Assembly: GCA_030653335.1 (NCBI GenBank)
Contig: JAURZP010000321.1
Span: 1-16,553, forward strand
DNA length: 16,553 bases
DNA from: Methanoregula sp.
GTDB lineage: Archaea; Halobacteriota; Methanomicrobia; Methanomicrobiales; Methanospirillaceae
Reading direction: 5' to 3'
Shown: piece by piece, positions 1-6,137 of the stretch
How the letters are laid out: each line of letters begins with the position of its first letter
How positions within the stretch are numbered: position 1 is the stretch's first letter
Program-made: the position numbers and the translations under genes
Notes under the pieces: model-generated
The model's input: only the letters and a program-made list of their open reading frames with translations
What the model was told of the DNA's origin: nothing
The model's database searches: none

Positions 1-231
1 GTTCTCTGCAGCAGGAATGGAATCTGCCGGAATCTGGTGGTCAAAGAGCAGGACGACGCGTTCCGGATCAAAAACTTTGGATCCACCCATCTCGTAGAAC
101 TTCTGGATGGCAAGCGGTCCGGTAATATCGTGAATCATCGCCCCGTCAATTGGCGCCATGACCACTTCACCGGCTCGTATATCTCTGCCAGATTTTTGAG
201 AAAATATTTTCTCTACGATTGTTGCTCCCAT
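1..231 (-). CDS. leuC: 3-isopropylmalate / homoaconitate dehydratase large subunit, N-terminal 77 residues (runs off left edge)
   Basis: I translated the minus strand from the ATG at 229-231 to the window edge. It gives 77 residues with the aconitase-superfamily N-terminus of archaeal LeuC/HacA: a TIVEKIFSQKSGR start, the HDITGPLA motif at about residues 34-41, and FDHQIPADS at about 63-71. Family members are 4Fe-4S hydro-lyases that isomerise 3-isopropylmalate (leucine), methylmalate (isoleucine) or homoaconitate (coenzyme B in methanogens), together with a small LeuD-type subunit. The N-terminus alone does not separate these substrates, so the symbol marks the family only. No Shine-Dalgarno is visible. 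A TATA-like element about 30 bp upstream suggests a very short leader. The cluster-binding cysteines lie beyond the window. Confidence 0.9.
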   Translation of the reverse strand, partial: MGATIVEKIFSQKSGRDIRAGEVVMAPIDGAMIHDITGPLAIQKFYEMGGSKVFDPERVVLLFDHQIPADSIPAAEN

Positions 232-258
232 GCTGAATCGGGGTACTATTTGCTGTCA

Positions 259-268
259 ATTATATTGT
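259..268 (-). promoter_or_regulatory. TATA-box-like promoter of the leuC-family gene
   Basis: The minus strand reads ACAATATAAT, centred about 32 bp before the ATG at 231. Archaeal transcription starts about 25 bp downstream of the TATA box, which would place the start within about 5-8 nt of the ATG. That agrees with the lack of a Shine-Dalgarno and suggests a nearly leaderless message. The position is inferred from composition and spacing only. Confidence 0.45.
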
Positions 269-495
269 AGTTTGGGGGTGTCTGTAGTTCACGAAGCAGA
301 GTGGCTGGCGAATTAAAGCAGCGGGTGAATTATCCGGGAAGAATTCTTCGATCTTGTTGCCGTTCAAGGTAAATGGCAGTTGAAGGTAACCCCGTTTTGT
401 ATACCCTCCGCAAATTAATTGAGCCATAACTACGGATTTTTTCGCAGTCAAAGTAATCTTTAACCCCCTTTCCAGTCAAGATCATGTGATAACCT

Positions 496-1239
496 ATGAC
501 CCTGAAACGTTCGTTCTTTATGATCGCCCTTGCCATCATGGCAATGGCATGTGTCGGGATTGCAGCAGCAGCTCCATTAGACATCACCAGTAACAACAAA
601 GTAATCCAGGCATCCGGCACCGGCAATGTGATCGGAACTCCAGACCGGGCACAGATCACATTCTCTGTGGAGACCGAAAATCCCGATGTGAAGATCGCAC
701 AGCAGGATAATGCCGCAAGAATGGCAAAGGTGATCGATGCACTCATTGCCACAGGCATTCCCAGGGATGCCCTCAAAACAACCGGATACAATATCTACCC
801 GGTATACGAAGACACAACCAAGTCCATCTTAGATCCGAAGGTCCGCACCTACCGGGTCACAAATACCCTTACAGTCACCCTCCATGACGTGAGCAAAACC
901 GGTGATGTCATCGATGTCGCAGTTGCAAACGGGATCAACCAGGCAAGATCTATCCAGTTTCTCTTATCGGACGAACAATCGCAGGTTCTCCGCACCGAAG
1001 CGTTAAAAAAGGCAGTTCTACGTGCACGCGCAGATGCTGACACAGTTTCAGGAGCAATGGGCACAGCCATTATTGGTGTGCAGAGCGCCGATATCAGCGG
1101 AGGGTATTCTCCTGTACTGTTTGAGAATTACCAGTACCAGGATGGCAATGCGATGATGAAGTCGGCAGCACCAACCCCGATCCAGCCGGGGGATATCACG
1201 GTCAGCGCACAGGTATCCATCACCTACCTGATACGGTGA
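496..1239 (+). CDS. SIMPL-domain (DUF541) secreted protein
   Basis: The 247-residue protein has an N-terminal signal peptide: a basic start (KR at residues 4-5), a hydrophobic core to about residue 22 and an Ala-rich cleavage region near 23-26. One SIMPL/DUF541 domain fills the rest, with the typical opening of strand, SGTGNV, PDRAQITFSVET (about 39-60), an RYRVTN-type segment in the middle and an AQVSITYLI end strand. The family is widespread in bacteria and archaea (e.g. BP26/OMP28), exported, and without a settled biochemical role. The ATG at 496 has a weak GTGAT ribosome binding site about 6 nt upstream. It looks monocistronic, with a 218-bp gap and a strong terminator after it. Family assignment is secure; function is unknown. 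Confidence 0.88.
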   Translation: MTLKRSFFMIALAIMAMACVGIAAAAPLDITSNNKVIQASGTGNVIGTPDRAQITFSVETENPDVKIAQQDNAARMAKVIDALIATGIPRDALKTTGYNIYPVYEDTTKSILDPKVRTYRVTNTLTVTLHDVSKTGDVIDVAVANGINQARSIQFLLSDEQSQVLRTEALKKAVLRARADADTVSGAMGTAIIGVQSADISGGYSPVLFENYQYQDGNAMMKSAAPTPIQPGDITVSAQVSITYLIR

Positions 1240-1280
1240 TCGCTGGCATAAAAACTCCGGTAGATCTTTATGCAACCCAC

Positions 1281-1307
1281 TGAGGCCATGGGCCTCATCA
1301 TTTTTTT
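1281..1307 (+). terminator. Hairpin plus poly-T terminator after the SIMPL gene
   Basis: A perfect 7-bp inverted repeat, TGAGGCC-ATG-GGCCTCA (1281-1297), is followed after TCA by seven Ts (1301-1307). It lies about 40 nt past the stop of the SIMPL gene. Poly-T tracts are the main archaeal termination signal; the stem may be extra. Confidence 0.75.
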
Positions 1308-1377
1308 GTCCAGATCTCTTCAAAACTTTTTTACATAAGCAGCGTGTGATGATATCTTAAGGCAAACAAGCATCCTA

Positions 1378-1399
1378 AGGTTTTTTTAAAAAAAAACCT
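1378..1399. repeat. A/T inverted repeat upstream of the nusA-like gene
   Basis: AGG followed by seven Ts, then nine As followed by CCT, forms a near-perfect 22-bp inverted repeat about 60 bp before the NusA-like ATG. It could act as a bidirectional terminator between the SIMPL and nusA units, or simply be a low-complexity A/T run. No coding sequence lies in 1240-1457. A weak TATA-like element (around 1413-1421) is the best promoter candidate for the next gene. Confidence 0.4.
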
Positions 1400-1457
1400 G
1401 CAAAGAAAAAATTTCGAATATCTATCAATCAGCGGATACAATAGGATTGATTTTACT

Positions 1458-1901
1458 ATGGAACGCAATATTGGCTTTAAAGAGCGACGTTACATCGAAG
1501 AGTTGAGAATCTTAACCAAATCCACAGCAAACGACTGTGTTATCGATGACCGCTTTGACCGGGTCATCTACGTGATCCGCCCTGGCGACATGGGCCTTGC
1601 CATCGGTAAAAAGGGAGACAATATCAAACGTCTCCAAAATGTGCTGGGTAAACGGATCGAGATGGTTGAGTATGACGATAACATCGAGATATTCATAGCA
1701 AATATCTTCAAACCCGCTGAAGTGGTGGGGATTGAACGCGGGCCGGAGAACGGGCCTGTCAATGTCTTTGTCAGACAGCGAAGTGACCTTGGAATTGCAA
1801 TTGGAAAGGCCGGCTGTAATATCGAGAAGGCGCGCACACTCTGCCGCAGGTTTTTTGGGCTTGAAGTGGGTGAAGTGCTTCTCACAATGGAGACAACATG
1901 A
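1458..1901 (+). CDS. nusA: NusA-like transcription termination/elongation factor (two KH domains)
   Basis: The 147-residue protein is the short archaeal NusA form, made of two KH domains without the bacterial N-terminal and S1 domains. KH signature loops are GLAIGKKGDN at 46-55 and GIAIGKAGCN at 112-121, each followed by the expected basic helix. The link VEYDDNIEIFIANIFKPAEV (about 70-89) matches the archaeal family, which is about 140-150 residues long. It binds RNA and is thought to act with RNA polymerase or in ribosomal operon expression; its exact archaeal role is less clear than in bacteria. Many archaea keep this gene beside rpoA2 and rpl30e. Here it stands apart, coupled by an ATGA overlap to hisE. 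The ATG has an AGGATTG-type element 10-15 nt upstream. Confidence 0.9.
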   Translation: MERNIGFKERRYIEELRILTKSTANDCVIDDRFDRVIYVIRPGDMGLAIGKKGDNIKRLQNVLGKRIEMVEYDDNIEIFIANIFKPAEVVGIERGPENGPVNVFVRQRSDLGIAIGKAGCNIEKARTLCRRFFGLEVGEVLLTMETT

Positions 1902-2200
1902 ACAGGACCGTAGATCCCCAAATGATTGCAGAGATCTGGGAAGTGATCTGTAACCGGGCAGAAAATCCCAGCCCGGAATCCTACACCACCCGTCTGCTGA
2001 CCGATCCAAAAGGTATCGACAAGGTCCTTGAGAAAGTGGGCGAGGAGTCGACCGAGTTTATCCTCGCAATGAAGAACGGGGTGAATGAACGCACGATCGA
2101 AGAGACTGCCGATCTCCTGTTCCATCTTCTCGTTGCACTACGGGCAGCAGGAATCGATCTGAACGATGTGATGAAAGAGCTAAAACACAGGCGCAGATAA
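1898..2200 (+). CDS. hisE: Phosphoribosyl-ATP pyrophosphatase
   Basis: The 100-residue protein matches free-standing HisE in length and motifs. The enzyme hydrolyses phosphoribosyl-ATP to phosphoribosyl-AMP and pyrophosphate, the second step of histidine synthesis. It belongs to the all-alpha MazG/dUTPase-like NTP pyrophosphatase group. The metal-binding acidic residues lie in EKVGEESTEF (45-54) and EETADLLFHLL (68-78), and the segment SYTTRLLTDP (29-38) is typical. The start codon overlaps the NusA-like stop as ATGA, so the two genes are probably translationally coupled. No other histidine gene is in the window. Confidence 0.93.
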   Translation: MNRTVDPQMIAEIWEVICNRAENPSPESYTTRLLTDPKGIDKVLEKVGEESTEFILAMKNGVNERTIEETADLLFHLLVALRAAGIDLNDVMKELKHRRR

Positions 2201-2201
2201 C

Positions 2202-2210
2202 GTTTTTTTT
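2202..2210 (+). terminator. Poly-T tract after hisE in an 8-bp convergent gap
   Basis: Eight Ts (2203-2210) follow the hisE stop almost directly and run into the last codons of the convergent DUF151 gene. This is a plausible archaeal poly-T terminator for the nusA-hisE unit. No stem is seen. Confidence 0.5.
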
Positions 2211-2718
2211 ATTTCTGCAGGAATGTCACAAGATCAACCATATCCGGTAATTCTTCAGGTTTTTGCCCTGCCGTTTTGAGCACGCACTCTTCTACAAAGA
2301 TCGGGATATCGCCCCGTAGTGCAAGTGCGATGCCATCGCTTGGGCGGCAGTCGATATACTCCTGTTTCTGTCCTGAACTCATCACCAGCTGGGCATAATA
2401 CACACCGTCTTCGATACTATCGATCTGCAGGTACTTCATCGTGATGGCAAACTTCGCGCAGAGATCGATGAAGAGATCGTGAGTGAACGGTCGTGGCATC
2501 ACCTCTTTTATCTGTGCGCTGTTGATCGAGACAGCCTCCCAGATCCCGATAAATATCGGTAAGTGACGGTCATTGCCATCAATGAGTACGACAAGAGGCA
2601 CAGTAGCGGTATCCCCAATCGCGACAAAAACCCCTTTGACCTCGCACTTTACCTGTGTCATGTCCGTTAAAGAGAGATTGTTATGATCGATGATAAGGGT
2701 TAAGGTGTTCCGGGTCAT
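2209..2718 (-). CDS. Bifunctional nuclease family (DUF151) protein
   Basis: The 169-residue protein matches the DUF151/BFN family along its length. It has VPLVVLIDG followed by HLPIFIGIWEAVSI (about 52-65), RPFTHDLFIDL (about 76-86), and the diagnostic DCRPSDGIALALR (123-135) followed by PIFVEE. Plant and archaeal/bacterial members have been linked to nuclease activity or metabolic control, but the archaeal function is not settled. The start is uncertain. ATG 2718 has a TATA-like element (CAATATCG, around 2775) at a suitable distance, but the conserved region only begins near Met20 (ATG at 2661, MTQVKCEV), so a 150-residue product is also plausible. It is monocistronic and convergent with hisE. 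Confidence 0.85.
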   Translation of the reverse strand: MTRNTLTLIIDHNNLSLTDMTQVKCEVKGVFVAIGDTATVPLVVLIDGNDRHLPIFIGIWEAVSINSAQIKEVMPRPFTHDLFIDLCAKFAITMKYLQIDSIEDGVYYAQLVMSSGQKQEYIDCRPSDGIALALRGDIPIFVEECVLKTAGQKPEELPDMVDLVTFLQK

Positions 2719-2825
2719 TTGCGTTTGTTGGCTTCACAGCAGATGATGGGCACTCCTGAACCAATACCCGGTGCGATATTGAAACAGTACCTGCTACCTG
2801 AACCATTCTGGTGCATGTGATTTAC

Positions 2826-2862
2826 TTTTTTTTTAACCAAAAAATCTGGTGAAAGAAAAAAA
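2826..2862 (-). terminator. T-rich terminator region for the minus-strand feo/dphB operon
   Basis: Downstream of the DUF357 gene the minus strand has two T tracts, complementary to A runs at about 2839-2844 and 2856-2862. They are separated by a short CCAGA/TGG-type stem. This is the expected place for the end of the six-gene transcript. No strong hairpin is present. Confidence 0.4.
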
Positions 2863-2886
2863 CCCTGAAATAGCGGTCACGTTCCT

Positions 2887-3465
2887 TTACACAGTGAAGA
2901 TATCATGGTGAGCAGTGATGCGGAAGTATCCGCATGTAACACCGGCATCCAGCCAGCCATGGCCGTAACTGAAGCAGGCAAGAGCATCTTCACAGTCCCC
3001 GGCTTTGTGATAACTGGCCCCTTGGGTGGCATACTGTGCAGTGATGAAAAGCACTTTACTGGCAAATGCATGGTGAATCGTTTTTGACTCTCCTGCACAT
3101 TCCACAGAGGATCTGGCTGTGTTTAGTAATCGTTCGTAGCGAAGGGTCTTCTCATCGAGTTTTTCTGCAACCCGCTTGGGCAGGTTCTCCAATGGTCCGG
3201 CAAACGGGCAGAACATTTTTTTGCCTTTGTGATGCAGGAGACCGGATGAAAGGCCGAAATGCAGCCAGCCGGTTCCATACCAGAACGCGGCAAGTGCATT
3301 GACGAGATCCCCATTGTTAAAAAAAGTGGCCCCGTCTTTCTGGTAGGCTTCAGCCATCTCCATGACTGCGAAAGCTTCCCGCTCAAGGGGTGTGTGCGGG
3401 TGTGCTGCACTGCGGGTGCAAACAAGAGCAGAAGCGAGTTCATCCCTGCATTCAGCGATCTTCAT
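2887..3465 (-). CDS. Tandem DUF357-domain protein
   Basis: The 192-residue protein consists of two similar helical-hairpin units. The first spans about residues 33-77, with DGATFFNNGDLVNALAAFWY then GTGWLHFGLSSGLL. The second spans about 139-182, with GASYHKAGDCEDALACFSYG then HGWLDAGVTCGYF. The Y-x-A-G-D-x-x-x-AL-x-x-F-x-Y-x-x-GWLDAG pattern is that of DUF357, an archaeal family usually seen as one domain of about 90 residues. The function of DUF357 is unknown; a TPR-like helical fold is likely from the pattern. The start overlaps the dphB stop as ATGA, so it is the last gene of the operon. His/Cys residues near 78-86 (HHKGKKMFC) and 131-132 sit between the units, with no known meaning. Confidence 0.78.
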   Translation of the reverse strand: MKIAECRDELASALVCTRSAAHPHTPLEREAFAVMEMAEAYQKDGATFFNNGDLVNALAAFWYGTGWLHFGLSSGLLHHKGKKMFCPFAGPLENLPKRVAEKLDEKTLRYERLLNTARSSVECAGESKTIHHAFASKVLFITAQYATQGASYHKAGDCEDALACFSYGHGWLDAGVTCGYFRITAHHDIFTV

Positions 3466-4211
3466 AGGCCGGCAAATATCTCCAGGTATTCGCGCTCCAT
3501 GTCGTGCAGTTCAGCCGGGACAATGAGAATATGGAGCGGGGGTCCGAACTCCCCTGAAACGATCTTCTCTGCCGGACCAGCAATAATTACCGGCTGGTCT
3601 GATCCCGCTCTGGCAATACCGACATACAGCGGTATCCGGCACCCTTTTTTTTTGGCCATATCTTCTAAAAGAGCTACTGCTTCTTTTACTGTCATATACC
3701 GCTCGTTCTGGATATCAAGGTACACAAGGGTGTGCAGGCGCAAGGAGAGGTTCTGCGCAATTACATCGAGGGGTGTAGTCGGTGACCAGTTCTTCTGCGG
3801 GAAAGGGACCGAGCAGGACTTGCCAAAGCGGTAGTTCTGGAGTCCTGATACCCCGCAGACTGCGCTTACAATCGATGCTGCGTGCACAATTGCAGTCCGG
3901 ATACCCCGTTTTGCCGCTCGTAAACGGAGATCTGCATGGGTGGTAGAGACCATCGGGTCTCCTGCACAGAGAAACACTACGCTGCAATCTTCAGCCCGGT
4001 CAAGCATCTCTTTTGGGTGTTGCTCCACGTCCTCCCTGAACAGCGGTAAAACGGGTTTGCCATAATAGTTCCCGAGTTCTTCTATTGTCGTGCCCATGAG
4101 CCGTGAGGTATAACATTCGAGATAGACAAAATCGGCATTCCGGATGCAGGAGAGCCCTTTTTCTGACACATCGGTCTTATCGTAAAGTCCGAGCCCGACA
4201 AACGTCAGCAT
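3462..4211 (-). CDS. dphB: Diphthine synthase
   Basis: The 249-residue protein is an archaeal-type DphB (250-265 residues usual). The enzyme is an S-adenosylmethionine-dependent tetrapyrrole-methylase-fold protein that methylates the modified histidine of elongation factor 2 on the way to diphthamide. Visible signatures are the N-terminal MLTFVGLGLYD strand, LECYTS (31-36), the AdoMet-binding AGDPMVSTTHADL (83-95), the ASIVSAVCGVSGLQNYRFGK segment, and GIARAGS followed by the C-terminal PPLHILIVPAELHDMEREYL. An AGGTG ribosome binding site (complement of 4217-4221) lies about 6 nt before the ATG. There is a 47-bp gap to the upstream GTPase gene and an ATGA overlap with the DUF357 gene. Confidence 0.95.
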   Translation of the reverse strand: MLTFVGLGLYDKTDVSEKGLSCIRNADFVYLECYTSRLMGTTIEELGNYYGKPVLPLFREDVEQHPKEMLDRAEDCSVVFLCAGDPMVSTTHADLRLRAAKRGIRTAIVHAASIVSAVCGVSGLQNYRFGKSCSVPFPQKNWSPTTPLDVIAQNLSLRLHTLVYLDIQNERYMTVKEAVALLEDMAKKKGCRIPLYVGIARAGSDQPVIIAGPAEKIVSGEFGPPLHILIVPAELHDMEREYLEIFAGL

Positions 4212-4258
4212 GGGTACACCTGCAAACCGGAATCGCTGGACTGCATTTTATTCACTCT

Positions 4259-5422
4259 TCAATACGGAATCTGCGTAATTGAGTCTACCAGAGATTCCAG
4301 CACATGCCTGACATCGTCTTTACTGGTTGCCGATATAAAAAACAGGGGAATGTCCTCCCGGACCCCCAGTGCCGCACGGATCTCTTTTTCTGCCATCTTC
4401 CCGGGCAGATCTGTTTTATTTGCTGCAATGACCGTTGGCACACCGCGTTCAGCAAGCATACCGATCATCTCTTTTGCCCGTGGAAGAGACCGTGGTTTGG
4501 TTGCATCGATTATCAAAATTACGCCCATCGTGTGTTTGAACATCCCCGGAATCATTGTATCGAACCGTGGCTGACCGGGAGTACCGTAGACCGTGATATC
4601 AAATCCTTTCCAGTGCAGCAATCCTAAGTCCATAACCCCTGTGGTCAGATCTCCGTCAGATCCCATTCGGTCAACCGATATTCCTTCAATGGATGCATTC
4701 TTTACAAACGTGGATTTACCGGATTTTGCCGGTCCTGTCACCACAATCCGTGGTATGTACGGGACGATCCTGCCTTTTGCTGTAACAAAAGGCACAGACC
4801 GCACCGGTTGAGGTGACCATGAGGTGTGGACAAGAGTAAAATAATCGAAATGAGGCACAGTGAGGAACGAAGATTTTATTGAGATCACCACATCAAAGGA
4901 AAAATCGTGGATAAACCGTGAGAGGAGCGGTTCACCTTCGAGATTGAGCAGTTCGAGGATCAGGGTCGGTTTCAAAACACAGTCTCCCAGTTCCAGAATA
5001 TTAAGCCCGTTCTCTATGCCAAAGTCTTCAAAAAGGAGATCAAAATAGACAAATATGACATCGATTTTTCTCTCACAGCAGACTTTTGCAATGCGTGCTT
5101 TCCACTCCTGTTGTGCCGAATCGGGATGTGGGGAACTCTTCTGGATACGCTCCCGGTCAATGGAGTCGATAAAAACAATATTATCTGAAGAAAGGTTGAT
5201 CAAACCTGCCGTCATTGAACGGACATCATTACTGAACGTCTCAAAGGTTGTATGGGGCAGGATCACAAGGCAGGAGAGATCATTTTCAATAGCACGGCAC
5301 AGCGACGAGATCATGAAGAGCTGGCCATTGACTCCCGGTTCCATGCTGTACAGCACCCGGCTGCCTTTTGGAATTCCCCCACCCAGCATCTCATCTACGC
5401 GGTTCATACCCGTAGAGATCAT
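4259..5422 (-). CDS. KaiC/RecA-like domain fused to a COG2229/MglA-type small GTPase
   Basis: The 387-residue protein has two parts. Residues 1-215 resemble a KaiC/RAD55 RecA-fold domain (TGMNRVDEMLGGGIPKGS at 4-21), but the P-loop slot (about 27-35, MEPGVNGQL) lacks the Lys-Ser/Thr, so it probably does not hydrolyse ATP. Residues 224-385 are a complete small GTPase: G1 GPAKSGKST (230-238), switch I TTGVMDLG (260-267), G3-like YGTPGQPRF (279-287), G4 NKTD (335-338), G5 SAT (364-366). The GTPGQ variant and TTGVMDLG place it in the COG2229/MglA-like group. The start overlaps the stop of the upstream KaiC-like gene (ATGA). A cytoplasmic signalling or polarity switch is inferred from the group; the partner and process are unknown. 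Confidence 0.82.
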   Translation of the reverse strand: MISTGMNRVDEMLGGGIPKGSRVLYSMEPGVNGQLFMISSLCRAIENDLSCLVILPHTTFETFSNDVRSMTAGLINLSSDNIVFIDSIDRERIQKSSPHPDSAQQEWKARIAKVCCERKIDVIFVYFDLLFEDFGIENGLNILELGDCVLKPTLILELLNLEGEPLLSRFIHDFSFDVVISIKSSFLTVPHFDYFTLVHTSWSPQPVRSVPFVTAKGRIVPYIPRIVVTGPAKSGKSTFVKNASIEGISVDRMGSDGDLTTGVMDLGLLHWKGFDITVYGTPGQPRFDTMIPGMFKHTMGVILIIDATKPRSLPRAKEMIGMLAERGVPTVIAANKTDLPGKMAEKEIRAALGVREDIPLFFISATSKDDVRHVLESLVDSITQIPY

Positions 5423-6126
5423 GGTAGTATGGTCACCTGCCCTTTGTTGACAGAAAACTTCTGCCAGACCGGGTTGATCCCCCGTATTCCCATGATGCGC
5501 AGGTAACTGCCGTCCTGTTCGATCTTGATCTCAATAACGCAGTTCATCAGCTGCTTGATTAAGGAGAGTGTCTTGTCATCGAATGATTCGCTGTTTAAGA
5601 TGTAGATTCCCACACCCTCTATCTTTTTTAATTTCGCAGTGATCACATGGAGAAACTGGTACAGTACCTCAAGCTTGCGGTACATGAGCAGTGTAGAGAC
5701 GGAATTCACGCAGAACCGTATGGGGGGCGGGAAGAGACCGGATTCACCATCAGAAAAGTCCCCCTCAAAAATAGCCTCGATCATATTGGAAAATTTGATC
5801 CCTATCCCGGTGAGATCGGTAGGGCTTGAGACAAACCTGAGTCTTGGGGTATCGACAATACTTGGAGTTGAACTCTTGGTGATCGCGTCAATAACTCCTA
5901 TAAACCGCTTGTCCGATCCTGCGACTTTAAAAAAATCCACCACCTCTGCTGCCCGCTCGTTGGTGGAGAGTGTTATGGCATACTCACCCGTAACAGGTTT
6001 TGTCAGGGCATACGCAAGCTGATCGGCATAGCTCATGGGAGGTGCAAGGATGAGAATATTGGTCCCTGCCTCAAACCCGCCTGACAACTGATCGATCTGA
6101 TCAATCCCTGTCTTATAAGAGTACAT
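5419..6126 (-). CDS. KaiC/RAD55-like RecA-fold protein with degenerate Walker motifs
   Basis: The 235-residue protein starts like RAD55/KaiC ATPases (YKTGIDQIDQLSGGFEAGTN, 4-23). Where the Walker A motif should be it reads APPMSYADQ (28-36) with no Lys or Gly-Lys-Thr. The Walker B strand RFCVNSVSTLL (137-147) has Asn at the usual Asp position. The fold is likely retained and ATPase activity is probably lost. It lies 11 bp after feoB and overlaps the KaiC-GTPase fusion gene by ATGA; no clear ribosome binding site is seen, so re-initiation is likely. The two neighbouring genes carry related N-terminal domains, suggesting an old duplication and a possible heteromeric complex feeding the GTPase. 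The function is not known. Confidence 0.72.
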   Translation of the reverse strand: MYSYKTGIDQIDQLSGGFEAGTNILILAPPMSYADQLAYALTKPVTGEYAITLSTNERAAEVVDFFKVAGSDKRFIGVIDAITKSSTPSIVDTPRLRFVSSPTDLTGIGIKFSNMIEAIFEGDFSDGESGLFPPPIRFCVNSVSTLLMYRKLEVLYQFLHVITAKLKKIEGVGIYILNSESFDDKTLSLIKQLMNCVIEIKIEQDGSYLRIMGIRGINPVWQKFSVNKGQVTILP

Positions 6127-6137
6127 TTATGATTTGT

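Noticed and set aside
260..451. A 63-residue minus-strand frame upstream of the SIMPL gene
   Set aside because: No family resemblance, no ribosome binding site, and it overlaps the promoter region of the leuC-family gene; treated as intergenic.
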